Positions 33,501-44,331 of a stretch of 64,000 nucleotides of DNA are shown here, piece after piece (position 1 is the first letter of the stretch; the number at the start of each line of letters is the position of its first letter). Source of the DNA: Zeugodacus cucurbitae (Eukaryota; Arthropoda; Insecta; Diptera; Tephritidae); assembly GCF_028554725.1 (NCBI RefSeq), contig NC_071671.1, positions 15,189,501 to 15,253,500 on the forward strand, read 5' to 3'. Under the pieces are notes generated by a model. The model was not told the origin of the DNA and searched no databases. It saw only the letters and a list, made by a program, of their open reading frames with translations. The translations under genes and the position numbers were made by a program.

Positions 33501-34687
33501 TGTATGATTTCTGAAATCCGTTTCTGCGAGTCTAAAGACAGCGTTATTTACACCCTACAAACTGAATAACCTGAGAGATATGAAAAAAAAATGAAATAAA
33601 AAATTAAGGATTTAAAGGCCTATAACCAATAAGATATTAAAAAAGGAAAATAATTTAAGTAAAAAAATGATATCAGTTTATCAAGTGCCAATATATTATG
33701 TAAAGACCTAGGGAAACGTAGAGTCAAAGGAAGAACAGAACAGTCGCAATAAGAACAGGGATATAAATGTAGTTTAATTACTTGCCGCCGAATAACAAAA
33801 ATTTCATCTAAGACCTTACTTTCAGTTTCGATGAATCCTACATGAGGTCCACCTTATAGTTTCTTTTACTTATAGCCATCTTCATTCAGCGTTACAAACA
33901 TATATAACTAAACGCATGACCACCGAAAGCGCTGTTGGAACTCACATAAAAAGTTGACAATATAATAAGTCGGTTTAAGTCTTAGCGATGTGTTGTTGCT
34001 TTTATTGTTGATAAATACTTATTGTAGGCAACTAGTTGCTTGATGCAAACCATACATACTCACCACGACTGTTGTGCTTTTGATTTCCTTCAAGCCTAAT
34101 GAGGTAAACGTCGTAGAGCACGACATAAAATGTGAAACGCAATTATAGTTGAAATGAAAAGTCAATTGGAAAGTAAATACAAGTTTATGGCAAGTCAAAA
34201 TCATTTGCTATTGAAAATCTCCATCAATGTTGCGAAAATGCATTGCAGGAGATTCCGAGAGAGCGGGTAGAGAATTTCAGTTCCACTTACTTTTCGCCAT
34301 GTTTTTACTAATGAGCTGAAATACTAATGTGAGAAATATATAAAAGGAATGGAAGGAGAAAAAGCAAATGAGGATAAATAATGAAGAAATGTGACACGTT
34401 TTGGTAAATAGGCCAGTGAGGTGAGTGGTAGCAGTGATGATCTCAATGTAATATTCAATGCAAACTTTGCATGGAAGATGCAAATGAGTTTGTGAATTAA
34501 GCAGTTACCATCTATTCGCCAGTGTACAGCACTGGATTCATTTACTGTGAGTAGTTGAGTAATTTTCTCATTATTTATGAAATATTGTTTCAATGAGAAC
34601 TTTATTTTGCTTTAGAAATTTCTTCTGTCCTAGTAATTTTAGGTTCTTCCTCGATTTAGGTATGGCTCATAGGTTTTAATAAAGAAG
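30548..34687 (+). repeat. 4.14 kb tandem duplication, copy 2
   Basis: Second unit, in the same orientation as 26409-30548. It ends at AATAAAGAAG; the following sequence (AATAAACTG) is unique, whereas copy 1 continues directly into the start of copy 2 (GCGCCCCTCAACTG). That pattern is expected for a simple head-to-tail duplication. Confidence 0.95.
32980..33285 (-). CDS. Weak candidate ORF, 101 aa, in duplication copy 2
   Basis: Identical to the candidate at 28841-29146, offset by 4139 bp. The same caveats apply: open in several frames, no recognised family. The absence of any change cannot be used as evidence of selection, because the non-coding parts of the two units are equally identical. 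Confidence 0.2.
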   Translation of the reverse strand: MEPQTLGNSHTHVPMASKLHSPDALKIFSRPPSKLCRSAEENDQPQNHDTLLMARTQNENPLRLLVHATKATASRRKFGARNGEKSGNVPSMGQYGFMPPD

Positions 34688-35643
34688 AATAAACTGTTGT
34701 AAAAAAGACAGTTTACAATTATCCTTTCGGAAGGTCTTGAGGCAAAGTCTATCAATCGGTGAGTTCTAAAATTAGAATTTTGTTTGCAAAACTGTGATTA
34801 AAATGCATCTCTTAGTAACTGACAGAAAACAATTAAATATGAACTGTCATCCACATGATTGTTCATCTCTGAGGGAGTTTGACACAGATATAAATACTTC
34901 AACAAAGTGCAGCAGCAAGAACAACTAAATGCTCTTGGCAGAGATTTTTGCTACAATGTTAATGACATCGTCAACGGCAACAACCCGAATACACAATTCC
35001 GTTTGAAGAAATGCGGACTAGGAAAATATGTGTCCGGAGCCAGAACGGTCTGGCCAAGGCAACTAACTGTGGCTGGTGGCCGGTTTGCCTTGTCATGCGA
35101 ATATACAGTATTAAAATGTATACGTACGTATGCGGGTACATAATGCCTATTGGCGGATAACAAATCGACGTAGCCAACAACATTAAATATTTGTATTAAA
35201 ATAAAACAGTTGAAATGGGTCAAAAGGATGATGGAAGGAACGCCAGCAGAGCAAGCTGGCAGATAGTTGTGGAAAAAGCGGCAGAAATGAAGGACGCACC
35301 ACATAGAACTGAACTCACTGCAGAGCTGCCGAAGTCTTAACTCAAGATTCTAACCCCAGTCTGCGGAGAACCGGAATCCATAAATACATATAATATGTAC
35401 ATGCCAACGAAATGGGTCAATGAGTTAGGCAATTGCAGTGATTCACCACTCTCTACGGCACGTGCAGTTTGTTGAATGAGCAGAGCAGAAAACATGATTG
35501 ATATTGATGGTAGCACTCGTTTTCACAAAGCCAAACTCAACAACGGAAAATGAGTATAAAAGTTGAAATGGAACACAGCAACTGGAATAAATAATATTAA
35601 AATATTTAAGTGCTTGAGCTATACATATATACGTATGCATTTA
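34688..35643. other. Non-coding stretch between duplication and mariner copy 2
   Basis: Overlapping short frames on both strands (34907-35143 and 34951-35304) reflect slightly higher GC. None shows a domain or splice context. Confidence 0.4.
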
Positions 35644-36579
35644 AAGGGTGATTTTTTAAGAGCTTGATAACTTTTTTTAAAAATAATAAAAATAATAAAA
35701 TTTGCAAAATCTCATCGGTTCTTTATTTGAAACGTTAGATTGGTTCATGACATTTACTTTTTGAAGATAATTTCATTTAAATGTTGACCGCGGCTGCGTC
35801 TTAGGTGGTCCATTCGGAAAGTCCAATTTTGGGCAACTTTTTCGAGCATTTCGGCCGGAATAGCCCGAATTTCTTCGGAAATGTTGTCTTCCAAAGCTGG
35901 AATAGTTGCTGGCTTATTTCTGTAGACTTTAGACTTGACGTAGCCCCACAAAAAATAGTCTAAAGGCGTTAAATCGCATGATCTTGGTGGCCAACTTACG
36001 GGTCCATTTCTTGAGATGAATTGTTCTCCGAAGTTTTCCCTCAAAATGGCCATAGAATCGCGAGCTGTGTGGCATGTAGCGCCATCTTGTTGAAACCACA
36101 TGTCAACCAAGTTCAGTTCTTCCATTTTTGGCAACAAAAAGTTTGTTAGCATCGAACGATAGCGATCGCCATTCACCGTAACGTTGCGTCCAACAGCATC
36201 TTTGAAAAAATACGGTCCAATGATTCCACCAGCGTACAAACCACACCAAACAGTGCATTTTTCGGGATGCATGGGCAGTTCTTGAACGGCTTCTGGTTGC
36301 TCTTCACCCCAAATGCGGCAATTTTGCTTATTTACGTAGCCATTCAACCAGAAATGAGCCTCATCGCTGAACAAAAAAAAGCGCGAAACACATTTCGAAC
36401 CGAACACTGATTTTGGTAATAAAATTCAATGATTTGCAAGCGTTGCTCGTTAGTAAGTCTATTCATGATGAAATGTCAAAGCATACTGAGCATCTTTCTC
36501 TTTGACACCATGTCTGAAATCCCACGTGATCTGTCAAATACTAATGCATGAAAATCCTAACCTCAAAAAAATCACCCGT
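35644..36579 (-). mobile_element. Tc1/mariner copy 2, inverted, internally deleted
   Basis: The element is in reverse orientation, flanked by TA at 35642-35643 and 36580-36581. Its - strand 5' end reads ACGGGTGATTTTTTTGAG and its other end AAGGGTGATTTTTTAAGAG. Length is 936 bp. Compared with the full copy at 49923, the bases corresponding to 50125-50489 are gone and a run of eight T joins the flanks, a net loss of 364 bp. The subterminal A-tract near 35690 is also 3 bp longer and differs in sequence. The deletion is at a different place from that in copy 1. Confidence 0.95.
35754..36468 (-). pseudogene. Tc1/mariner transposase, deleted and frameshifted (copy 2)
   Basis: Reading from the original ATG at 36468, the first 30 codons match the intact transposase through NQCSVRNVFRA. 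The deletion then removes the rest of the DNA-binding half and shifts the frame. A 217-residue open frame covers the C-terminal part: after an out-of-frame lead it is identical from FSDEAHFWLNG to the normal C-terminus. All three catalytic aspartates remain. As with copy 1, only mobilisation in trans is plausible. Confidence 0.9.
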
Positions 36580-36581
36580 TA

Positions 36582-37739
36582 GAACTACATTACATATTTA
36601 CAAAATATAAATGTAGAAATTCGTACATATATACGTTCTATATAGGTGTATTAAGTGTTCACCCTCTTAAAGAACATTATACACCAAAGAGTACGAGCAA
36701 TTTTTAATCAATTCATTATAAACTCATTAGTTAAATTCTCCACGTTTCTTCTATTGCATTTGCTTTGAATATCAAAAAGCAATTAAATGTTTTTCTAACT
36801 CCACTCCTCTTTATTACTCTCCCCATTCACCAGCTCTAAGTCAATATTTTCTTAACTACTTTATGGCATTTGCAAAATTCAATCTACCCCGGAAAAAATA
36901 TTAAAATTTCGGAAAGGGAAATCGTTGCAATATGAGCTTCGGTGGAAGGCGAAAGGAGCGCGTTGCAATTTCAACGTTGCACAGCAATATCGTTAATTAG
37001 TCTCTCTTCTTGTCTTTAGTGCAGTAACTTGACTCTAACCGCAAACTAAGTTGCCATTTAATTTCGAACATTCATCTTATTTAAAATTTTCCCAGGCGAT
37101 TGTAAGCTAAAGGGGGTGTGAGATATAAGATGCCGCTCCAATACATAAGCAAAGTAATCAACAGTAGAATATCAGCAATCGCGACCCCTTGCTATTACGA
37201 CATTTTGGCTCGATGGCAATAAGTTTTAGAGTTAAGTTTATTTGCATGAAATGGCAAAGACTGAACTCCGAGGATGACAGTAATTTTTCGTAAAGTGATT
37301 TTACTAAATCACGACTGAAGTGTGAATAATAAGATTCTTCCCCATTACTACAGATTGGGACTAGTACTGAAATATATGTATGTATGTAAGTAAGATGGAC
37401 TATTTAGTTTTATTATATCTACAAGACTTTGAATCTTTTGCAATATATGTATAGCTTATATCATATTTATGATGTCCATGATTACTCTAAATTAATTTTC
37501 AATATAGATATTCTTGAACCTCCAATGTCATCGATTACTATGAGCAAAAACTCCAATAGGGTCTTTTAATTCCAATCTTATAAAGGAATATTTTGACAAT
37601 ATTCCAATTTATAAGAAAAAAGAGACCCCATTTTAAGACATTTTAGACATAGAAACAGTATGTCAAATAATAACCAATTTCATGGTCTCATTTTTCTCCT
37701 GAGTTTCTTTTTAACACGTTTGTTGTTAAGTCTCTAAAG
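36582..37739. other. Non-coding stretch
   Basis: No ORF or element recognised between mariner copy 2 and the small hAT relic. Confidence 0.4.
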
Positions 37740-38355
37740 CAGCGTTGTCCACGGCCTACGCGCACAATAGCGCAGGAACAAGCCAGACACCTCACACCAA
37801 CATGTCGCGACAAGTGTCTGTGAAAGCACGATTATTGAATACAGTAATTCAACTTCGTAGGCAAGCAAAGCAGAATTTTGCGATCAGTTGACGCTAGAGA
37901 ACAGAACGCACTAAAAATGTTCCAACAAATTTGGGAAATATGTTATTTTTTTATTGAGAACAATGAAAAGCATTCGGAATGCTTAATTTGTTATCAAATA
38001 ATAAAGCGTTGTAGCAAGCATGATATAAAAAGACATTATGAACGTTGTCACAAAAATCTTGTAAATATCGAGGGAGACGCCCGAAAAAGTCTTCTTGAAA
38101 ATTACAAAAGAAAATTTTATTTACAATTAAATTCTCAGCTATACTATCAAACAATCACATTTTTGATCTCATTAGAATTAAGCAATATAATAAAGAAATA
38201 AATATAAATAATTTAGTTGACCGTAATTTTTAAAAAGTACGTTTACTTATTTTTACGCACTGTTCCGTATTCGTGTTGTCTGCTCGTAGCTTTCCGAATG
38301 TACGCTAATAACCAACACAAGCATAAGGTGCACACAGTCACGTTGGACAACAGTG
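37740..38355 (+). mobile_element. Short hAT relic with BED-finger remnant
   Basis: The ends CAGCGTTGTCCACG and, reversed, CACTGTTGTCCAACG fit the hAT consensus (CAG or CAC, then TGTTGTCCA). The flanks CTCTAAAG and TCTTAAAG are similar enough for a degraded 8 bp target duplication. At 616 bp the element has lost the catalytic domain and keeps only a zinc-finger N-terminus. Confidence 0.7.
37878..38201 (+). pseudogene. BED-type zinc finger, N-terminus of a lost hAT transposase
   Basis: A 107-residue frame contains a C-x2-C...H-x4-H arrangement (C35, C38, H53, H58 in CLICYQ...KRHYERCH), followed by EGDARKSLLENYKRKF. This matches the BED zinc fingers with which many hAT transposases and their ZBED-like derivatives begin. 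In the family the finger binds transposon DNA. No RNase H-fold or dimerisation domain follows before the right end of the element, so the protein is a truncated remnant unless used as a solo DNA-binding protein. Confidence 0.6.
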
Positions 38356-40339
38356 TCTTAAAGTCTTAAAGCAGTAACTCTTACCTTCTGTTTTTCCATT
38401 GCAGTTACAAGTGTGTCACTTTCATACACACACTTAAGTGTATTAAGTATTATTAAGTGACTTAAGACAGAATTCTGTTTTGTGCGCAGATGTAAATACA
38501 AACATATATATTTTTATGTCTGGAATATCTTACTATTTTTCAGACAGATATTTAGTATAAAGCTTTTTATAAATTTGAGATGACGCGCACTTGAAAGCAT
38601 TTGTTCATACATGTTAGGCGTAGCTTCCTTTCTTTTTGCCATGTTATTATTGTTGAGTATGCTTTTTGATAGCTATGTAAATATAGCGTTAGTTTCCTAT
38701 TTATTTTAACTACTTCTTTAGTTGTGCATTTACAAACTATCAAAATATCAGCGATAAGTTAAGTGTTTTAGCTTTTACCAAATTTTAAACGGGTTTAAAA
38801 TTACTCAGATACAGGAAACATAAGCTGGACTTTGAAGAAATTAAATATTACTGTATAAGAAGTGTTACGCCAAATCTAAGTTCAGTTTTGTCACAAAAAT
38901 ATAGTTCATAAACTCGATAACGTTTCATAGAATTTGTTCCGATTTTTTGTTCGAGAGTTATTTAGTTATCTGTTTTTAGGGGTTTTCGCGCTAATTGCGA
39001 ATAATTACATCCCACATAGATGAGATAAGTTTTAAACCTGTAATAGAACATACATTTAATTTCACTCATTTAACTCACTCAAGATCATCCAAAATTTACT
39101 GAGAGATCCGAATAATGTGTTACGGAGCCATTTGCGTTAATATTTAATCTAATTCTTATTTGTCACTAACAGAACAAGCAATATTTATGCCAAAATAATA
39201 ATTCGGCAGTACAAACCAATATGTTTATTTATGTATGGTTGTATGCATAATGCTACAGCATTTGTATACTTCATAAGCCTATAACAGTCATGTGCGTCAC
39301 AAATTCCCACCGAATCCACCTAATAGGTACACAAAAGCCATTGAAGAGCTTCAATTGGATGAAGCAATTGAGCAGGGTAAAGTGGTTTAAGTAGAGCTGA
39401 TCTATTGAAGTGTCTGCAGAAAGTGAACGGAAAGCGGATAAACGGAAGCAAGTTGTCGGGATTATTATTGCGGCTTGTGTATACCGATTTTAAATTTTAT
39501 TTCGACATTTCTATGCAAAATATTATATGTAGGTTTCTACTACAGAAAACTTAATTTTGACATAAATTAAAGCTTTTTCAAATCTGATATAAATAAGTAC
39601 GAACTTAAAAATTATAGATCTTTGAATTTAGACCATAAATGCGGTACTTTGGTATGCTGGTATGTTGTCGCTGCCCTTTATATCCACGTAATTAAATTTT
39701 TCTTTCTTCTGCTACATAAGTAGGCCGCTCTTCTCTGGTTAGGAAAACACAAACATGGATCAAGTTTTGTTTGAGATAATTCCAGTATTATTCTTTAACT
39801 TTTGGGCAAATGTTGTTGTCTACCTCAAGAAAAAACCCGTGGCTGTTTGATTCCTTCAGTTCCACATAGCCTTTTTGTTGTTTCTAAGTAGTTGAGCTAT
39901 GCTCATCCAGTATCATTATTTTTGACACGCCATAAAATCTTCTCGAAAATTCCACAAATTTGCTTGCTGGGTAAATCATATCCACACAAGTGGCATCTGG
40001 TCATGACAAAAGATCGGTAATTGACTGTCAGACATGTCGGCGTGGTGACAGCTAAATGTATGATGCGTTGACGAGCGATAAATTGTCGCAAAAAGCCAAA
40101 TACAAGAAAAAAAAATTGAATATATCAAGTATAGAAATAACAGATAAAAACTTTAACAACAACGTGGAAAATAAATATTGGAACTCAAGCACTCATTGGA
40201 AGACTCAGTTAAAGCTGATGACGCAGGTATCATTGATGGCGATGGATGTCGACGAGAGTAGCTCCGGAAGATGCGTGCAACTTCGGAGTGTTGTCAATGT
40301 CTCAGGATTTATATGTGATATTTCAGGTGGCAGTTATAA
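38356..40339. other. Non-coding stretch
   Basis: No ORF or element recognised, other than a possible unrecognised 5' part of the LINE fragment that follows. Confidence 0.4.
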
Positions 40340-40552
40340 GAGCCTGGTGGAAGCCGAAGAAAAGGGAGGCCTCCACTCCGATGGAAGAACCAGGTGGAGA
40401 AGGACCTGTCTTCACTTGGTATTACCAATTGGCGCCAAACTGCGGCGAGATGCGTGGCACTTCGCAGAGTTAGGCGACTTCAGTTAAAGCTCTTTGTAAA
40501 AAAGGCTCGATCCCCTAAGCCAATGTCTGAAGGTAGCCGTGCTGATGACTGA
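40340..40552 (+). pseudogene. LINE ORF2 C-terminal fragment, 5'-truncated
   Basis: In one frame the + strand reads GRPPLRWKNQVEKDL, then SSLGITNWRQTA, a C-terminal signature of ORF2 proteins from non-LTR retrotransposons downstream of the reverse transcriptase. The frame is open for about 70 codons to TGA at 40550-40552. Longer frames at the same place (40056-40487 and 40246-40473) are in other phases and are shadows. No reverse-transcriptase core or endonuclease remains. The fragment is a 5'-truncated, dead insertion. Confidence 0.7.
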
Positions 40553-42689
40553 TTCTTTAGTTGGTCGTTTTGAAAGCTAATCACCCCCCTCGTATGCCCG
40601 GGAGAGGTATCAAATGCCTTCATCGAGTCACCAAAAAATTTACAAGAAACAACAAAACTAAAATAAAAGTAACGAACACCTTTGCTACCAATGCTAGAAT
40701 AAAAGTGACTACGGAAATGACAACGACCTAATGGAATCCTCGCCTCCAGTCAGGAAACGATAAAGACTTCTGCCGGATGTACCACCCAAAGTACGCTCGT
40801 AGTGACAGCAATGAAAATAGTGTTTTCAACGTCTCTCATATTAATAATTGAGTATTTAATATTTGTATAAATGTTTGATTATGTATTACACTCAAACAAA
40901 CAATGTCTTCATTAGCTAGAAAAGTAATCAAATGTGGCAATAAACCAATAAACTTGTCAATTAAGCGAAGTTTCTAGTTTTACTGATTTTCTTTTAGCCT
41001 TGATTTTCACTTAAACCCTCCTTCTCATTCAATTGATAGGTCAATACTTTACACATTTTGATTTCACTATTTTACTACTTCTTCTTTGTAGAAATGCACA
41101 CTCTCTCGCCATAGTGTAACAACATCTTTCTTGTTTAGCATAGTTGCTTAATCAAAAATTCTTCGATGCAGAAATGTCTAAATAAAGTGGATGGAGAAAG
41201 TGGACTGTTCCCTCTCAAGTAGTGACATGCAACAAATTTAAATGCCATTACTTTTCTTAGATTGACAAATGAACAGATTTGCGCAAACACAAGATCCTTA
41301 GAAATGTTAACGACCACTTTGCAACCGATTTGAAATCAATTTCGAACGATTAAATGTCATTGAACTACAACAAAGCTTTATTTGCAAACAGATATGTATA
41401 TATGTGCGTGTATGCAAGTAAACATGTTGCAACACAATGCCACAGGCTATTTAATAAAATCAAACAAAGAGCAATGACACGAGAATGTGTTACCGCATTT
41501 GTCAATGGCAAATACGAGTGTAAAGGAGCAATTGTACTCAAATTAGGCAAAATCCCAGTAGGTAATATGTATGTATATGAACTTAGTGCTCACGTACAGT
41601 AGTGGATTTTCTCTGTATGTGAAATGTAAGTTCCGATTGCCTAAATATTTTCCTTTTCGTTTGTAGTAAAACTCATAGTTTAGTAAAATAATGAAAATAA
41701 GACCTAGATTAGTTGTGATTAGAAATAATGATGGAAATTTAGAACATATTAAACATAATTTTTTAAATATTTATCAAGAAGCAATGTTCTACCCACTGTG
41801 CTCCATTGCGTCAGCTAATTGTTCAATTTTGGGAAAAAAACATCAGGTAAACAGGCATATGTGTATGTTTTTGAAAAATATTGTTTGCATATTGCCCCTG
41901 TGAGCACAAGTCTGAGTATGAAAGAAGTTCATGAATAATTTACGAAGTTGAAACTTTTTCCGGCGATAAGCAAATGTGTATTGTAACTATGTATAGCTGT
42001 ATTTACTTCATAACCCATCAATTGCCAACTCTTATTTACTAAACTTCTAGCAGAGAACGTCTCCCCTACAGCTTATCCTTCTTACTCCTTTATCGTTTCG
42101 TTGCTACGAAAGCCATTACATTTGCTCCCCAGGATATCAATTCAAAAATCTCTTTAAGCTCAGGTACCCACCTATATTATTCCTTACGACCACAATCCCT
42201 TTTAATCTTAATTGATGAGTTTTTAATTAATTGGCTTGCCTGCCACATTAAAGTTTCTGCTTGGAAGGTTGCCTATCCAAATATTTGAGAATATTTTTTT
42301 TCAGTCGAAAATTTTATGAATTTCTAATTAAGCGGACAGCGGTAAATGTGCACTCTTTTATGATAGTTACATACCTCATTCACTGACATAAACTCCACTC
42401 CTACGATAATTGCTCACTCTTCACTTTTACCTTACTGTTGGAATATTCACTAATTAATTTCAATAAGAAGAATATCCAAAAAAAAAACTAACCGAACAAA
42501 GTTTGAATTTAATTTTTAATGTTAATTATTTAATTATTAATGGGCTTGGTAGCAAAAAAATCAAAGGACGAACAAAGCCAACTGAACTTTTAATACACAA
42601 ATTAGCCGAGATGAGCAAAGGAAAAGATCGAAATTAATATTTTTTTCACTAAAAGCAACAGTTTTAGACTAAAAAGCTTTACAAATCAT
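40553..42689. other. Non-coding stretch, LINE 3' tail then unrecognised
   Basis: The first 200-300 bases, GC-richer, may be the 3' untranslated tail of the LINE fragment. The remainder shows no gene. Short frames at 41354-41602 and 41691-41903 have no recognisable domain. Confidence 0.4.
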
Positions 42690-44331
42690 TCATTCCTCTA
42701 TTAGTGACTCCATTCTGCTCTGTTTCAATGAGTAATTCCGTTGATCAGTAATTTTGAATTGCAACAACACCACCAAGTAAGTAGCCATGAATGAGATATT
42801 CTGCCAAATGTCAATTAACTTTGTCTTTCAAGAAGCAAAAATATATACTTAGCGTTGACGTGATTAGTTCTCTGTTAATATTAGCATAACCGTCCAAATT
42901 CATAATCGGCGGATTCTTCGTTATGGCCATTAGAAACATTTCCACTTCTTTTTGAGTAGCGCTATCCACAGCCGTTAGATCCGCATTCAAGAGTTTCGTT
43001 TGAGAATCCAAACTGACACTCTGTGTGGCGTAATGCGCCTCATTGCAAATGATATAGAGCAGGCTCATGCAATAGAAAACGATAATGAAGAGACCAACTT
43101 CCTTGTAAGTAGCGCCATGATCCATAATTTCACTCAATGAGCCATAAGTAGCAATGATAGTAGTGAAAAATATGACCAGACAGTACATGCCATACATATT
43201 GGAGTAGGCGCGACCTAGAAAAAAGAGTGGATATACAGAAGATGTGAGATCAAAGAGTATAAGAAAAGCTGGCTTCAGAGAAAGGATGCAGGATTAGTGT
43301 AGAGCTCAGAAAATCAGTGAGAAAAGAGTTTAAAATGAATCTTAACGATCACAACTAGTGCGAAAATTTCAAAAGCTTTGATCGGATCCGATGACTTCAA
43401 TGTGTCGGTATAAGTATTTAGCGCTTGATTTGATCTTTATGGTTACGATCTTGCAAAGAGTTAGACCCCACTAGAATATTCTTCTAACGGGTTTCATAAC
43501 TTCGTCTACTTTACCTAGTTGCTGCATCATGTGACTTAAATCTACCCAAAGATGTCGATATTCGGTGAGCTTCTTCGCTGGTTTATCACCCGTCATTGGT
43601 AATTCCAGTGAGGCGGAAAAAGCGCGACTATCGGTTCCAAAGGCTGTGCAGTTAATATACCTATGGAGTGAACATGCAATGACTAATCTCATGGAGAAGA
43701 CAACTGTAGAATTGCTCAACCTACCACAAGCTGCAGAAACCATTTAGCCAATATTCTTGAAGAACGCAACCTGCGGTCCATGTCGCCAACTTGCAACCGG
43801 CAACAGGAAATTCGTGAATAATAAACTTATGAAGATCACGTTGTAGATTGCCTCGTCGAAGCGCCGATCGGAATCGTTGAGAAATGTATTCACGCGCTCA
43901 CGCAACACCAATATCACTATCGTTGTATGCATCGAGAAAACACATATGGCCCAAAAGACCAGTTTTGATGTCCAAGAGTAGCCGGTGCGTGGCATACCCG
44001 GCTTCTGCGGATTGCGATGTATCGGCATAACACCCATTATCTGGAACAGCACCAGCAAACTTTTGGTGGTATGATGAAGGAATCGTGTTTATCCAGCAGC
44101 ACGGGATCGTCGATATCCTCGAATTTCCGCACAAATAAATTTCTTGCTGATCGTATTGTTCTCGGCTAGTATTTCTAGTTTTTCGCGGTAGAGCAGCTCA
44201 TCTTCGAGGAATTCACATTGATTGGGATTCAGCACTGGTGTGATCTTCATCGGTGGCGACCCTTTGCGAGTCGCTATCGCCCAGTAAGCCATGCTTAGGT
44301 GTATAAGCGAAGTAGAAGCAAAATGCACCAA
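42690..44331 (-). pseudogene. Gr21a: Gustatory receptor, Gr21a CO2-receptor lineage, disrupted
   Basis: The - strand encodes near-complete motifs of the insect CO2 receptor Gr21a. In order: an N-terminus with NPNQCEFLEDELLYREKLE; LFQIMGVMPIHRNP; LLFTNFLLPVASWRHGPQVA; YINCTAFG; LTEYRHLWVDLSHMMQQLG; MYGMYCLVIFFTTIIATYG; NPPIMNLDGYANINRELIT; and a last exon with NISFMATYLVVLLQFK. Two introns splice cleanly: 43724-43661 (64 bp) and 43514-43215 (300 bp, joining QQLG to RAYSNMYG). The last exon is 42800-42690. Lesions: a frameshift near 44120, a second near 44075, a deletion of roughly 60 codons near 43745 that joins VAFFKN to LNGFCSLW out of frame, and no usable donor in phase with the last exon. 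In flies Gr21a acts with Gr63a in antennal or palp CO2 neurons. Deleted segments include membrane helices, so function is unlikely unless the assembly is wrong. Confidence 0.8.

Noticed and set aside
34907..35304. Overlapping frames of 78, 117 and 70 codons
   Set aside because: They overlap on both strands with no recognisable domain; probably a local composition effect.
40056..40487. 143-codon frame covering the LINE fragment
   Set aside because: The LINE signature GRPPLRWKNQVEKDL is in another frame, so this longer frame is a shadow.
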